Numbered from the stretch's first letter, positions 51,290-61,779 are shown. The stretch is 64,000 nt of DNA from Bacteroidaceae bacterium (GCA_017555845.1 JAFZFO010000037.1:1-64000); one strand, 5' to 3'. Notes: generated by a model from the sequence alone, not told the origin. Numbers and translations: made by a program.

Positions 51290-52075
51290 TTATTCCATTT
51301 TAAGATATTTTTTACCTGATTGTATGTATACACCTTTCAGTGGCATGCTATCCAAAAGTCTTCCCTGTAGGTCATACACTATTCCATAGTTTTCTTGGTT
51401 TCCTTTGATTGCATCAACTGACAGTTTATTGCAGTTTTCGCCGGTACCGTAGATGTGAACACCGTTGGTATTGTGCACGCAGCGCAATTTAGTGACACCG
51501 CCACCGGTGCAACCTATGCAATAATCAACGTCAAGCCCAAAATGCGCCTCACCTATTCCCTCAATAAACATAAAAGGATATGGCGCCTCGTACCAGCCGG
51601 GTTCGAATGCATCTGTCCAATACTCATATACGTCAACTACAAAGCATTTGCGTACCACACCATCCTGTGTCTCAATAGTTGTTACCTCCTTCACAACAAA
51701 CTTGCAGTCATCAGCAGCAGAAGCGAGTTTTCCCAATTCACTTATATACTCGTCACCGACCTCAAGATTGAAATCAAAAAAGCAATACTCAATACCATCA
51801 TCATATATATATGCAACCCCATTCTCGTCGCGCCCCAAATAGTAAAGAGTCAAATCCTTGAAATCTTCTTTTTGTGTAACATATACCTTCTTGTAACTTT
51901 TACCATTGACAACAGAGTCGCCACGTACAACAAATGTACTTGTAGCCAACACCTCCTCGCCCCATAGCGTATCGTCCACACTCCAACATTTTCCCTCTTC
52001 AAAAACAGGATGGGATTGGGACATTGCACCACTGCACAATACAAACAGAACAAATAAGACAAACGGCCTTTTCAT
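51290..52075 (-). CDS. secreted protein with T9SS-like C-terminus, unknown
   Basis: 261 residues with a signal peptide (MKRPFVLFVLFVLCSGAMSQ). The body is Tyr/Asp/Val-rich beta sequence (KSYKKVYVTQ, LTLYYLGRDENGVAYIYDDG). The end YGIVYDLQGRLLDSMPLKGV, then YIQSGKKYLKME, resembles the final strands of a type IX sorting domain. It starts the small operon that continues with the two BACON-like lipoproteins, 1 nt before the first. No function recognised. Confidence 0.68.
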   Translation of the reverse strand: MKRPFVLFVLFVLCSGAMSQSHPVFEEGKCWSVDDTLWGEEVLATSTFVVRGDSVVNGKSYKKVYVTQKEDFKDLTLYYLGRDENGVAYIYDDGIEYCFFDFNLEVGDEYISELGKLASAADDCKFVVKEVTTIETQDGVVRKCFVVDVYEYWTDAFEPGWYEAPYPFMFIEGIGEAHFGLDVDYCIGCTGGGVTKLRCVHNTNGVHIYGTGENCNKLSVDAIKGNQENYGIVYDLQGRLLDSMPLKGVYIQSGKKYLKME

Positions 52076-52140
52076 GATATTTTCATTTAGAATTTTAGTA
52101 AAACTATTCTATTATTCCACTGATTATTTCCAAGGTTAAT

Positions 52141-53289
52141 CTACTTTTTCTCTACAGTACACTTTCCAACCGCTTTATTCCCATTTGCCTGTTCTATGCG
52201 ATATATATACACACCTGGGGGAACTTCTGCCGATATTTTTGCACGACCACCGACAAAAAAGCTTTCTCCAACCATTGAGCCATCTATATCAAATATTTGC
52301 ATCACAACAGCATCAACTTGTGTGCTTACAAATGCTTTATTTTTGTACATAACTTTTATTTCAGCATCAAACAATGTTCCATCAATTCCTTGTTGATGAT
52401 AAAATTCGCTAAATGACTTTATTTTGAAAGGCAGTTCACCCCATCCATCCGCATTCTTATAAAGTGAAAGGCTCTCGTCAGGAACATATATAAAAAAACG
52501 AGACTCTTCCAGAATGTTATTAAAAACTCCCTTTCCCAACTGTGGTGGTTCTTTTGGATTGCAGAATATATTAGTATTATTAGTTGATGGGCATAATGGG
52601 TCTGTTGTGTAAACAAATTCAAAAGCATAATCACCAATAGAGTCTACACTCTCAGGAATTGTCAATTCTGCTAGTTGACAATAAGAAAAAGCATTACCTC
52701 CTATAATATCCGTTCCCTCTTTTAACACATATTTCTGTTCACCGCCACTTGGCGCCATTGACGAACTGACAGCATAAAAAATTTTACCATCAACCGAGTA
52801 TATTCCGTTGCCATCTTCTACACAACACTCATTATCTTCTGATATGGAAAAATAGTCATTACGATAAGGAGGCATATCAACATTGCCAAAGATTGTTTGA
52901 CCCATTCCAGGAAAAGAGCCAGTGAACTCTAATGTGGAGGCAACATTTGGGCTGTTGATAAATGCAGTATCACTGATAAAAGTCAGCTTCCTAGGCAGTA
53001 CAAGATGCGTTATCCAAAAAGCATTAAGTCCATTTGTTGGTAGTGTATCTACATCAGCTTCCCTCATGTCCAACTTCAAGTGGTATGTTTTGCGGGAAAA
53101 GTCCTTACTGATCATATAAGCATAATCATCGGATGACGGAATTCCGGTCATTACAATTTCTGTTATTTTGTCATAAGTGACAAGTTGGGATTTTAAAGAT
53201 ACTCCATTACCTAAATGCACTGCTACACTCTGTCCACAAAGTGTTTCCGCAAAAGCAAAAAACATGAATAACAAAATGCTTTTTTTCAT
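52141..53289 (-). CDS. BspA-like leucine-rich surface protein
   Basis: 382 residues with a signal peptide (MKKSILLFMFFAFAETLCGQ). One clear BspA-type repeat (AELTIPESVDSIGDYAFEF) and degenerate ones (THLVLPRKLTFISDTAF; FCNPKEPPQLGKGVFNN) occur in the middle. The C-terminus VVMQIFDIDGSMVGESFF ... VPPGVYIYRIEQANGNKAVG is a typical type A sorting signal for the type IX secretion system, so surface attachment is likely. BspA-like proteins bind host matrix or other bacteria. It has its own promoter. Confidence 0.8.
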   Translation of the reverse strand: MKKSILLFMFFAFAETLCGQSVAVHLGNGVSLKSQLVTYDKITEIVMTGIPSSDDYAYMISKDFSRKTYHLKLDMREADVDTLPTNGLNAFWITHLVLPRKLTFISDTAFINSPNVASTLEFTGSFPGMGQTIFGNVDMPPYRNDYFSISEDNECCVEDGNGIYSVDGKIFYAVSSSMAPSGGEQKYVLKEGTDIIGGNAFSYCQLAELTIPESVDSIGDYAFEFVYTTDPLCPSTNNTNIFCNPKEPPQLGKGVFNNILEESRFFIYVPDESLSLYKNADGWGELPFKIKSFSEFYHQQGIDGTLFDAEIKVMYKNKAFVSTQVDAVVMQIFDIDGSMVGESFFVGGRAKISAEVPPGVYIYRIEQANGNKAVGKCTVEKK

Positions 53290-53360
53290 ATACTGAAGTC
53301 TTTTTATTTTAAACTTAAATTCAAAACCAGTTAAAGTTATATTGCCAAGTTTTTATCGGA

Positions 53361-53391
53361 CGAAAATAAAACTATTTTGGGGATTTCGCAA
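53361..53391 (-). promoter_or_regulatory. promoter of the BspA-like gene
   Basis: Minus strand: TTG (53391-53389), 20-nt spacer, TATTTTCG (53368-53361), one mismatch from TAnnTTTG. The ATG is about 70 nt downstream. Confidence 0.5.
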
Positions 53392-53621
53392 GCTACACAA
53401 TGTGCTATGTAACAAAGAAAAAGAAAGAGATAAATCTTACAGCACTCAAACAACTTTCAGAGCACCAGACAGACAGAATATCCGCAACAGGCGGCATTTG
53501 ACAGCAGCAAACGGGTAGAGCGTGAAATCTCAAAGGAATGATTTTGCCATTTATCGGAAATATCTATCACTATAATCGTAACTAACAATAAATAGTCAGG
53601 CTTTCACAACAAAAAAGGGGG

Positions 53622-53629
53622 TACTTTTG
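53622..53629 (+). promoter_or_regulatory. -7 element of nhaA
   Basis: TACTTTTG fits TAnnTTTG and lies 26 nt before the ATG. The -33 position has no TTTG. Confidence 0.5.
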
Positions 53630-53655
53630 CAGCCGGAAAAAATTTCACATAAAAT

Positions 53656-54993
53656 ATGACACACAATTACAGTTTCAAGAGCATGGTCAAAAAGTATGTG
53701 AACAGCAGTGCTGTCCTCATAATATGCACCATATTTGCTCTTGTCCTTGCAAATTCTCCATTGAAAGAGGAGTTTTTCAGCTTCTGGAACAGCGAAGTGA
53801 GCCTTTCGATCGGCGAATTCAACCTTTTCAGCCACAACGGGCACCCGATGACACTGATACAGGTAATCAATGATTTCCTTATGGCGATATTCTTTCTCTC
53901 GGTTGGTCTTGAGATTAAGCGCGAGATTCTTGTGGGCGAGCTATCATCGGCAAAGAAGGCGATGTTGCCAATCATTGGCGCCTGTGGAGGCATGCTCATT
54001 CCAGTGCTTTTCTTTTGGCTCACTTGCCCCAATGACCCCGACATGCTGCGCGGAGTGGCAATTCCAATGGCTACCGATATCGCGTTCTCGCTTGGTGTTC
54101 TCTCAATATTTGACAAGAGGGTACCCATTGGCCTGAAGATTTTCCTTGCAGCACTTGCCGTTGCCGATGACCTTGGCGGTATCATTGTCATTGCCCTGTT
54201 CTACTCATCGACCATCGATATCAACTATCTGTTGCTTGCCGCTGCTTGCGTGGCAATTCTCATCATTGGCAACAACAGAAAGATAATGTCAAAGAACTTC
54301 TATCTTGTCACAGGTATCGTGCTTTGGTATCTGATGCTGAACTCGGGCATACACTCTACCATAGCCGGCGTGATTGTGGCATTCTGTGTTCCCGGTTCAC
54401 TGCGCAGGGGCGCTGTACGCTACATTGAGCGCATCAAGGAGAATATCAGCGGTTTCAATGAGGTACACATTATGGGCAAGCATCATACTGCCATACTCAC
54501 ACACGAGGAGATACACAAGCTCAAAAGCATTGAGTCGGCAGCCGACAAGCTCATCAGCCCGCTGCAGGAGCTTGAGGACAGACTGCACAGCCTCATCAGC
54601 TTCTTCATCATCCCGCTGTTTGCCTTTGCTAATGTAGGTATTGACCTCTCGGTAATGAGCATAGGAAGCATCTTTGGCGGAATCGGCCTCTCGGTAATAA
54701 TAGGTCTTGTTGCCGGCAAGTTCGTCGGTGTATTCACATTCTCGTGGGCGGCAATAAAGTTGGGTTTTGTACAGTTGCCACAGGGCGCCGACTGGAAGTC
54801 ATTTGCATCGGTATGTATGCTCTGCGGTATCGGCCTCACAGTGTCGATATTCATTGCCGACCTATCATATGCCGCACTTGGCAGTGGCACTACACTGCTG
54901 TCAGAGGCAAAGCTTGGCATTCTGTGCGGCTCGCTCATTTCGGCAATAGCAGGCTGCCTGCTGCTCAACAGGTTTCTTCCAAAGAAGGCGTAA
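53656..54993 (+). CDS. nhaA: Na+/H+ antiporter NhaA
   Basis: Exports Na+ in exchange for protons at the inner membrane. 445 residues with about 12 TMs. The ion-binding pair Asp171-Asp172 (LAVADDLGG) and GLEIKREILVGEL, IPMATDIAFSLGVL are family motifs. A polar loop (about residues 270-310) is longer than in E. coli NhaA. Single gene, followed by a strong hairpin. Confidence 0.95.
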   Translation: MTHNYSFKSMVKKYVNSSAVLIICTIFALVLANSPLKEEFFSFWNSEVSLSIGEFNLFSHNGHPMTLIQVINDFLMAIFFLSVGLEIKREILVGELSSAKKAMLPIIGACGGMLIPVLFFWLTCPNDPDMLRGVAIPMATDIAFSLGVLSIFDKRVPIGLKIFLAALAVADDLGGIIVIALFYSSTIDINYLLLAAACVAILIIGNNRKIMSKNFYLVTGIVLWYLMLNSGIHSTIAGVIVAFCVPGSLRRGAVRYIERIKENISGFNEVHIMGKHHTAILTHEEIHKLKSIESAADKLISPLQELEDRLHSLISFFIIPLFAFANVGIDLSVMSIGSIFGGIGLSVIIGLVAGKFVGVFTFSWAAIKLGFVQLPQGADWKSFASVCMLCGIGLTVSIFIADLSYAALGSGTTLLSEAKLGILCGSLISAIAGCLLLNRFLPKKA

Positions 54994-55015
54994 ACAGGCT
55001 ATATACATATAGAAT

Positions 55016-55055
55016 GAAGCCCCCTGCAGTCAATGCAAGGGGCTTCGCTGTTTTA
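55016..55055. terminator. bidirectional terminator
   Basis: GAAGCCCC / GGGGCTTC (55016-55023, 55039-55046) with an inner TGCA/TGCA pair, followed by GCTGTTTTAT. It separates nhaA (plus) from the M28 peptidase (minus). Confidence 0.8.
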
Positions 55056-55062
55056 TCAGTAT

Positions 55063-55980
55063 TCAATAGTTTTCGTTTGCCAGGCGCCAGGCACAAAGGA
55101 AGGCGGCACGGATGATGTCCGTCATCTTTTCATAGTCTATCTTATCGGGGATATCAGACGGCATGTGACAATCGGGGTGTCCCTCGGTGTGATACCACAC
55201 AATGGGAATTCCGTTCTTGGCAAACCAGGTGTTGTCGCTGCCGCCGACGGGCTTGTCCCATGCACGATAATCGGGGATGAAGGAGAAGCCACGCAGTTCC
55301 ATATCCTCTTTAAGCCAATCGCCGAAAGCGGGATGCGAGGCCGTATAGAAATAGGTTACATGCTTGGGATTATCGACAGGTCCACGGCCTATCATATCAA
55401 AGTTCATATAGGCAGAAACCTGCGATAAAAAGGCACAATTTTCAACAAAATGGCGTGAGCCGAGCAGGCCCTTCTCCTCGCCATCCCAAAAGGCGAAGAT
55501 TATGCCGCGCTCAGGAGTCTTGCGCACCGTTTTCACAGCGCGTGCAATCTGCAGCACAGCCGACACGCCCGAAGCATTGTCATCGGCACCATTATAGCAG
55601 CTGTCGCCGTCAATTGCCATGCCAAAACCCAGATGGTCATAGTGCGCACCCACAACAACATACTCATTGCTCTTGCCTGGGATTACGGCAAGTATATTGT
55701 TCATGTCGCAACCGTTGACCGTGAATGGATGCAGATAGCCGTCATTGCCAAGTGGCTTTATGCCCCACTGCTCCAAGAGGGAGACTATATACTCTGCCGC
55801 CATCTGGCCACCCTCCTTGCCTGCATCGCGCCCCTGCAAAGAGTCGGAAGCGAGCGTTCCCACAAATACACGCGCATCGGATGATTGGATGGTGCGGTAT
55901 CCACGTTCTACATATTTTTGAGAGAATAAAGCCAATGGAAACAGCAGCAAGGCTGCGAATGTGAATGCAATTCTTGACAT
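55063..55980 (-). CDS. secreted M28 zinc peptidase
   Basis: 305 residues from the ATG at 55980, which begins the signal peptide (MSRIAFTFAALLLFPLALFSQ). The M28 zinc ligands are present: HYDHLG, GADDNASG, DGEEKGLLGS, NFDMIG and the final His in HMPSDIPDKI. This family covers aminopeptidases and glutaminyl cyclases; the set of acidic ligands fits both, so the activity (aminopeptidase or N-terminal cyclisation) is open. Monocistronic. Confidence 0.88.
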   Translation of the reverse strand: MSRIAFTFAALLLFPLALFSQKYVERGYRTIQSSDARVFVGTLASDSLQGRDAGKEGGQMAAEYIVSLLEQWGIKPLGNDGYLHPFTVNGCDMNNILAVIPGKSNEYVVVGAHYDHLGFGMAIDGDSCYNGADDNASGVSAVLQIARAVKTVRKTPERGIIFAFWDGEEKGLLGSRHFVENCAFLSQVSAYMNFDMIGRGPVDNPKHVTYFYTASHPAFGDWLKEDMELRGFSFIPDYRAWDKPVGGSDNTWFAKNGIPIVWYHTEGHPDCHMPSDIPDKIDYEKMTDIIRAAFLCAWRLANENY

Positions 55981-56004
55981 GATGGAAAGTGTTTTTACTT
56001 TCGG

Positions 56005-56035
56005 CAAAAGTAACTTTTTTGCTCAAACAATGCAA
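56005..56035 (-). promoter_or_regulatory. promoter of the M28 peptidase gene
   Basis: Minus strand: TTG (56035-56033), 20-nt spacer, TACTTTTG (56012-56005). About 25 nt before the ATG. Confidence 0.6.
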
Positions 56036-56228
56036 CTGTAGCTTTAAAAAACGTGGGCCTTGCCCCACCGTAGCCGATGCAAGGCAAGGAAGCTATTAAC
56101 GGACTATACATCAACAGAATAGGATGTATGGATACATCATCGGGCAAAGGCAGAAACAGGCAAATGTGGGGCAGAGCATATTATCAACGAGCTGTTGAAA
56201 ACTTTATCTTATTTTTCTCAATAAAAAT

Positions 56229-56260
56229 TGTGGGGAATTGTGGGGAATTGTGTAATTTTG
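56229..56260 (+). promoter_or_regulatory. dcw promoter overlapped by MraZ-type operator
   Basis: The -7 element TAATTTTG (56253-56260) is preceded by two exact 10-nt units TGGGGAATTG (56231-56240, 56241-56250) and a partial third (TG). Phased TGGG repeats with 10-nt period upstream of mraZ are the known form of MraZ binding sites in other bacteria. Here they fill the spacer and -33 region, so MraZ bound there would block RNA polymerase. A single TGTGGGG also occurs at 56165-56171. Confidence 0.65.
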
Positions 56261-56300
56261 GAACGAATAATATATAAATATTATATTTTCCACAAAAAGT

Positions 56301-56762
56301 ATGCGTTTCATTGGTAACATAGAGGCAAAGAGCGACAGCAAGGGCAGAGTGTTCCTGCCGGCCTGTTTCCGCCGCATTCTGCAAGAGGCAGGCTGCGAGA
56401 AGGTCATGCTGCGCAAGGATGTCTACCAGGACTGCCTCGTGTTGTACCCCGAGAAAAGCTGGAACGAGCAGTTGGACCTGCTGCGCAGCCGTCTCGACCG
56501 CTGGAACGCAGCACACCAGATGATATTCCGCCAGTTTGTATCGGATGTTGAAGAGCTGAACATTGACAGCAACGGCCGCATCCTGCTGCCAAAGAGATAC
56601 ATGGCAATGGCGGGAATTGCCCAAGAGGTGCGTTTCATTGGCATGGACGACACCATTGAGATATGGGCAAAGGAGAAGCTGGACAAACCGTTTATGAACC
56701 CGGCCGATTTTGGTCGTGAACTCGAAAAGATAATGACAGAGAAAGGAGGCCACAATGAATAA
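56301..56762 (+). CDS. mraZ: MraZ, DNA-binding regulator of the dcw cluster
   Basis: 153 residues with two MraZ/AbrB-type repeats: GNIEAKSDSKGRVFLPACFR and ELNIDSNGRILLPKRYM. MraZ represses its own operon in E. coli. First gene of the division/cell-wall cluster; overlaps rsmH by 8 nt. Confidence 0.95.
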   Translation: MRFIGNIEAKSDSKGRVFLPACFRRILQEAGCEKVMLRKDVYQDCLVLYPEKSWNEQLDLLRSRLDRWNAAHQMIFRQFVSDVEELNIDSNGRILLPKRYMAMAGIAQEVRFIGMDDTIEIWAKEKLDKPFMNPADFGRELEKIMTEKGGHNE

Positions 56763-57669
56763 CCCAGAAGTTTACCACACCCCGGTGCTGCTCAAAGAGA
56801 GCGTTGACGGCATGGAAATTGCCGCAAACAGCACATGCATTGACGTGACATTCGGCGGAGGAGGACACTCACGCGAGATACTCTCACGCCTGGGCGCAAA
56901 GGGACATCTCTATAGCTTTGACCAGGATGCCGATGCCGAGCAGAACGCACCCGACGACAAGCGTTTCACCTTTGTGCGCGGAAACTTCAGGTTCATATAC
57001 AACTTCATGCGCTACCACAACGCGACAAAGGTCGATGCGATATTGGCCGACCTGGGAGTATCGGGACACCACTTCGATGACGAGACACGCGGATTCTCGT
57101 TCCGTTTCGATGCCGACCTTGACATGCGCATGAACAAACGCGGTGGCGAGACTGCCGCCGATCTGCTGAACAATGCGAGCGAGGAGGAGCTTACAAGGAT
57201 TTTCAAGTTCTATGGTGAGCTGAACTGCGCGCGCAAGCTGGCGGCAAAGATTGTGAAGACAAGAAGCGAAAAGCCAATAAGGCGCGTGAATGAGCTCATC
57301 GAGATTGCCAAACCGTTCTGCCCACCACAGCGTGAGAAGAAGGAGATGGCGAAAGTGTTCCAGGCACTACGCATTGAGATAAACAAGGAGATTGAGGCGT
57401 TGCAGGAGATGCTCATAGGTGCAAAGGATCTGCTGAAGCCCGGCGGCCGCCTGGTTGTGATAACATACCACTCCATTGAGGACCGCATAGTGAAGAACTT
57501 CATGAAAAGCGGAAACTTCGAGGGCAAGGTTGAAAAGGATTTCTTCGGAAACACCACTTCGCCTTTTGACATGAAGAAGGTAATTGCCCCGACCGATGAG
57601 GAGATGGAACGTAATCCGCGCTCGCGCAGTGCGAAATTGAGAATTGCAATAAAGAAGGAGGCGAACTGA
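56755..57669 (+). CDS. rsmH: 16S rRNA m4C1402 methyltransferase
   Basis: 304 residues; HTPVLLKESVDGM, the SAM-binding DVTFGGGGHSREIL and ADLGVSGHHFDDETRGFSF are RsmH signatures. Its ATG lies within mraZ and, unusually for this genome, follows a Shine-Dalgarno-like AGGAGG. The stop overlaps ftsL (TGATG). Confidence 0.96.
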   Translation: MNNPEVYHTPVLLKESVDGMEIAANSTCIDVTFGGGGHSREILSRLGAKGHLYSFDQDADAEQNAPDDKRFTFVRGNFRFIYNFMRYHNATKVDAILADLGVSGHHFDDETRGFSFRFDADLDMRMNKRGGETAADLLNNASEEELTRIFKFYGELNCARKLAAKIVKTRSEKPIRRVNELIEIAKPFCPPQREKKEMAKVFQALRIEINKEIEALQEMLIGAKDLLKPGGRLVVITYHSIEDRIVKNFMKSGNFEGKVEKDFFGNTTSPFDMKKVIAPTDEEMERNPRSRSAKLRIAIKKEAN

Positions 57670-58013
57670 TGGAAGTCAAGAAGAAGAAAAAGCGCAAGAG
57701 TGGCATTTTCAACTACCTGATGGGCGGACGTCTTTTTACCAGCGACATCTTCACAAAGAACGCAATGCTCATGGGTCTGATAGTGCTGTACAGTTTCCTT
57801 TATGTGAGCAACCGCTACCAGCACGAACAGGAGATTCTGAAAATCTACAAACTGACAAAAAGAAAGAACGAGATAAGCAACAACCTGTTGATCATAAAAA
57901 GCGAGTTTGCATACCGTTGCAGACTTTCAGAGATAGAAAAACTTTTGACTGAAAAGGGAAGCGATTTCCAGACACTGTCGGTTCCTCCTTATATAATAGA
58001 TAAAAACAATTGA
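57669..58013 (+). CDS. ftsL: FtsL-like division protein
   Basis: 114 residues: a basic cytoplasmic N-terminus (MEVKKKKKRKSG), one TM (about 31-50) and a short periplasmic coiled coil (KLTKRKNEISNNLLIIKSEF). Sequence conservation of FtsL is low; the assignment rests on size, topology and position between rsmH and ftsI. Confidence 0.82.
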   Translation: MEVKKKKKRKSGIFNYLMGGRLFTSDIFTKNAMLMGLIVLYSFLYVSNRYQHEQEILKIYKLTKRKNEISNNLLIIKSEFAYRCRLSEIEKLLTEKGSDFQTLSVPPYIIDKNN

Positions 58014-58015
58014 GA

Positions 58016-60289
58016 ATGTTCAAGTTCCGTGACGATGTAGTCCTCCGTTTCAACCTGTTGGTGATATTCCTTTTCACCACAATTGGAATCATTATTATTG
58101 GCAAGGCTGCCATAATAATGTTCATTGAGCGTGACGATTGGAACAAGATAAAGGAGAAGAACATCAAGCACGACGTACCCATTGAGGCACGCCGAGGCAA
58201 CATTCTGGCCGATGACGGCGGACTGATTGTGAGCACCCTGCCAAAATACAGGATGCTGTTCGACTTTGCCTACAGGAACCCTAACGACAAGGAGGATGAA
58301 AGGAAGGTCAACGCCCAAAGGGATTCAATCTGGGAGAAGGACCTGAAAGAACTTTGCGTTGGACTCAACAACATACTGCCGGGAACAAGTGTCGAGGAGC
58401 TTGAAAAGCGTTTCCGCAACGGCAGATACCCGAGAAAAAGGGGCGGCTACCAGCCATACAGGGGCAGCATCTCATACTCACAGTTCAAGAAGATAAAGGA
58501 GTTGCCCATCATCAGGGAGGGCAAGAAACTCAGCGGTTGCTACACACAGGAGATCATTGAACGCAAGAACATCCTTGGCAACACCGCCAACAGCACATTC
58601 GGCATTGTTAGAAATGTGGAGATTGACGGCAAGAAGGTTGAGGAGGTAAACGGCATAGAGAAGAAATACAACGAGTACCTGAAGGGCAAGCCAGGCTCAG
58701 GAACAAAGGCCAAGCTGAGAGGAAAGTACATCCTGCGCGAGGACAGACAGCCCGTCAACGGCTGCGACATACAGACTACCCTCAACACACAGATGCTCGA
58801 CATCTGCCACAACGCGCTGGAGCGTGTGCTCAGGGAGAAGCACCTTGCTGCCGGCTGGGCAATACTCATGGAGACAAAGACGGGCGATATAAAGGCAATT
58901 GTAAACCTGTCGCGCGACATGAATGGCAACGGAAAGGTACAGTACATTGACACCATTGGCAACATCAAATACAACCAGACCGCGAACCATGCTCTTTGCG
59001 ACCTGAACGAACCAGGTTCGATATTCAAGACCGTTGCCATGACAGCCATGCTTGCCGACAAGAAACTGACCACCAAGGACTCTGTCAACGCATACCCGTC
59101 AATGGTATACAACTTCAACGGTCATAGGATACACGACGAGATGTACCGTAACAACGGAACCGGAAAGTACAGCATGACCGATGCGATGATGTACTCGTCG
59201 AACATAAGCATGGTGCACTTCATAAAGAAGGCGTACGCAGGCAACCCCGAGGAGTACACCAACACGTTGCAACGATTCGGACTTACCGAGAACTACAACA
59301 TAACCGACAATGAGGCCACACCATACCTGACACTTCCGGGAACAAAGAATTGGAACGGATACAGCCTCAACTCAATGTCCTATGGATATGCGGTGGGAAT
59401 GACAGCCATAAACATGGTATCGTTCTACAATACCATAGCCAATGGCGGTAAGCAGATGAGGCCACGACTGGTCAAGGCCATCCTGAACAATGGAGAACCG
59501 GTAGAGGAGTTCCCTACAGAAGTCATCAACGAGCAGCTGTTCCCCAAAGCCGTTGCCGATACGATAACCGGTATGCTTACCCAGGTGGTAAACGGACTCA
59601 GCATCATTGTTGACAAGAGCGACTGGAGATATGGCAAACGTGATGGTACGGGCAAGGCAGCACACTCGGAGACAATGACCATTGCCGGAAAGACCGGTAC
59701 AGCAAAGGCGTATGGAGCAAACAGGAAGTTGATGAGTTTCTGCGGCTTCTTCCCTGCCGAAGCACCGGAATATACACTCATCGTGCAGATGATGTATGAT
59801 GCCGACATTGACCCACGTCCTGAAGAGGAACGCGCAAGGAACAACTATGGTGGCGGTAGCACATCGGCCCTCGCATTCAAGGAGATTGCCGAGAAGATCA
59901 TGACAGAGAGATTCTTTGTCCCCATTGAAAACGCCATCGACGAGAAGAAACCGGCAAAGCCTGCGATAAAACGTGGAAACACCAAGGACTTGAGAATGCT
60001 CCTTTCAAGCATTGGAACACCCGACAGCCTGCTCAATGTGGAAAAGGGCAATATGTGGGGCGATACAAGATTTGACAGACAGGGAATGCCGCAGATAAGC
60101 GCGAGAGAGATTGGCGACGGCAGGGTGCCCAACGTTGAAGGCATGGGAGCCAAGGATGCTACATATCTGATGCAGAGATGCGGACTGAATGTTGTGATGA
60201 CCGGATACGGCACAGTGAAGCGACAGAGCATTGCCGCAGGCCGCATACCCGTTGCAGGCGACACCGTGAGACTGGTGTTGCAACCATAA
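58016..60289 (+). CDS. ftsI: division-specific transpeptidase (PBP3/FtsI) with PASTA domain
   Basis: 757 residues from the ATG at 58016, 2 nt after the ftsL stop; a TTG two codons upstream overlaps that stop. N-terminal TM, class B dimerisation domain, and a transpeptidase domain with Ser335 (PGSIFK), S394-S-N396 (YSSNIS) and Lys559 (GKTGTAKAY). A single C-terminal PASTA domain (about 697-757, [20 protein letters not shown]). Makes septal peptidoglycan with FtsW. Confidence 0.95.
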   Translation: MFKFRDDVVLRFNLLVIFLFTTIGIIIIGKAAIIMFIERDDWNKIKEKNIKHDVPIEARRGNILADDGGLIVSTLPKYRMLFDFAYRNPNDKEDERKVNAQRDSIWEKDLKELCVGLNNILPGTSVEELEKRFRNGRYPRKRGGYQPYRGSISYSQFKKIKELPIIREGKKLSGCYTQEIIERKNILGNTANSTFGIVRNVEIDGKKVEEVNGIEKKYNEYLKGKPGSGTKAKLRGKYILREDRQPVNGCDIQTTLNTQMLDICHNALERVLREKHLAAGWAILMETKTGDIKAIVNLSRDMNGNGKVQYIDTIGNIKYNQTANHALCDLNEPGSIFKTVAMTAMLADKKLTTKDSVNAYPSMVYNFNGHRIHDEMYRNNGTGKYSMTDAMMYSSNISMVHFIKKAYAGNPEEYTNTLQRFGLTENYNITDNEATPYLTLPGTKNWNGYSLNSMSYGYAVGMTAINMVSFYNTIANGGKQMRPRLVKAILNNGEPVEEFPTEVINEQLFPKAVADTITGMLTQVVNGLSIIVDKSDWRYGKRDGTGKAAHSETMTIAGKTGTAKAYGANRKLMSFCGFFPAEAPEYTLIVQMMYDADIDPRPEEERARNNYGGGSTSALAFKEIAEKIMTERFFVPIENAIDEKKPAKPAIKRGNTKDLRMLLSSIGTPDSLLNVEKGNMWGDTRFDRQGMPQISAREIGDGRVPNVEGMGAKDATYLMQRCGLNVVMTGYGTVKRQSIAAGRIPVAGDTVRLVLQP

Positions 60290-60318
60290 ACAAGTTGAAC
60301 AATAAAGGAACAGATTAT

Positions 60319-61773
60319 ATGAAACTGAGTGAACTGTTAAGAGAGACACAATGCACCAGAATGGTACTGCCTAAAGAGGAGGTTGACGTTCAGGGCATAA
60401 ACATCGATTCACGCCTTGTACAGAAGGGAGATATGTTCATAGCTGTGAGAGGCACACAGACCGACGGACATCAATACATTGCTGCTGCCGAGGAGAAAGG
60501 CGCAGTGGCAATAGTATGCGAGAAGACCCCGGACAAGCTCTCTCCGAATGTTGCATATATAACATTCCCTAACGTGCAGAGTGTAACAGGAAAGCTTGCC
60601 ACAACATTCTACGGCAACCCTTCGCAGAAGCTGAAACTTGTGGGAGTGACAGGCACCAACGGCAAGACAACAATTGCCACATTGCTGTACGAACTGTTCC
60701 GCAAGATGGGACACCGTTGCGGCCTGCTATCAACAGTATGCAACTACATTGACGGCACTCCATACCCATCGACACACACGACCCCCGATGCCATATCGCT
60801 GAACAGACTGCTTGCGCAGATGGTTGAGGCGGGTTGCGAATATGCCTTCATGGAGGTGAGTTCGCACGCCCTTGACCAGGAGCGTACCGGCGGACTGGAA
60901 TTCGCAGGCGGAATCTTTACGAACCTTACACGTGACCACATGGACTATCACGAGAGCATGGAGAACTATCTGAAGGCAAAGAAGAGCTTCTTCGACAACC
61001 TTTCGCGCAACGCTTTCGCCATAACAAACCTTGACGACAAAAACGGCCCCGTGATGGTACAGAACTGCCGTGGCGACATAAAGAACTACTCTACACGCAC
61101 AATATGCGACTATAGGGCACGCCTGGTAGAGACACATCTCGATGGTATGTTGCTTGAATTCAACAACCGCGAATTCGCGACACTGCTCACAGGACGTTTC
61201 AACATCAGCAACCTGCTTGCGATATATGGTGCAGCCGTTGAATTGGGCAAGGACCCCGAGGAGGTGCTGCGTGTAATGAGCACGCTAAAGCCCGTTTCGG
61301 GACGCTTTGAGGCAATGCACTCGCCCGATGGCTTCTCGGCAATTGTGGACTATGCCCACACCCCCGATGCAATAAAGAACGTGTTGAGCACAGTGAACGA
61401 TGTGTTGCGCGGTCGTGGCAACATTATCACTGTTGTGGGAGCAGGAGGCAACCGCGACAAGGGCAAACGCCCGTTGATGGCAGCCGAGGCAGCAAAAGCC
61501 AGCGGCAGAGTGATACTGACATCGGACAACCCACGAAACGAAGACCCACAGGAGATCATCAATGACATGCTTGCAGGGTTGACTGATGAGCAGAGAAAGA
61601 AGACAATTACCATAGTGGACCGCAAAGAGGCCATAAGGACAGCCTGCGCATTTGCACAGAAAGGCGATGTCGTTGTGGTTGCCGGTAAGGGACACGAGAA
61701 CTATCAGGAGATACAGGGCGTCAAGCACCACTTTGACGACAAGGAAGTGATTAACGAAATTTTCAAACAATAA
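60319..61773 (+). CDS. murE: UDP-MurNAc-L-Ala-D-Glu:meso-DAP ligase
   Basis: 484 residues from the ATG at 60319; longer frames overlap ftsI. Has the ATP loop [10 protein letters not shown] and the substrate loop DNPRNEDP, whose DNPR sequence is the marker for meso-diaminopimelate. Adds the third residue of the stem peptide. Gap of 29 nt after ftsI. Confidence 0.96.
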   Translation: MKLSELLRETQCTRMVLPKEEVDVQGINIDSRLVQKGDMFIAVRGTQTDGHQYIAAAEEKGAVAIVCEKTPDKLSPNVAYITFPNVQSVTGKLATTFYGNPSQKLKLVGVTGTNGKTTIATLLYELFRKMGHRCGLLSTVCNYIDGTPYPSTHTTPDAISLNRLLAQMVEAGCEYAFMEVSSHALDQERTGGLEFAGGIFTNLTRDHMDYHESMENYLKAKKSFFDNLSRNAFAITNLDDKNGPVMVQNCRGDIKNYSTRTICDYRARLVETHLDGMLLEFNNREFATLLTGRFNISNLLAIYGAAVELGKDPEEVLRVMSTLKPVSGRFEAMHSPDGFSAIVDYAHTPDAIKNVLSTVNDVLRGRGNIITVVGAGGNRDKGKRPLMAAEAAKASGRVILTSDNPRNEDPQEIINDMLAGLTDEQRKKTITIVDRKEAIRTACAFAQKGDVVVVAGKGHENYQEIQGVKHHFDDKEVINEIFKQ

Positions 61774-61779
61774 TACGGT

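Larger units (their letters stand above)
53290..53655. other. 366-nt intergenic region before nhaA
   Basis: Apart from the promoter elements at 53361-53391 (minus) and 53622-53629 (plus) I see no gene. A 33-codon frame (53400-53501, plus) has no support from neighbours, signal or family. There is no terminator-like hairpin and no RNA gene that I recognise. Confidence 0.5.

Noticed and set aside
53400..53501. A 33-codon frame before nhaA
   Set aside because: No signal peptide, family, promoter or conservation argument; the length is compatible with chance.
61774..61779. Missing murF between murE and mraY as a deletion
   Set aside because: The 6-nt gap is clean and, as far as I know, murF lies elsewhere in Bacteroidetes, so this is the normal order and not a loss.
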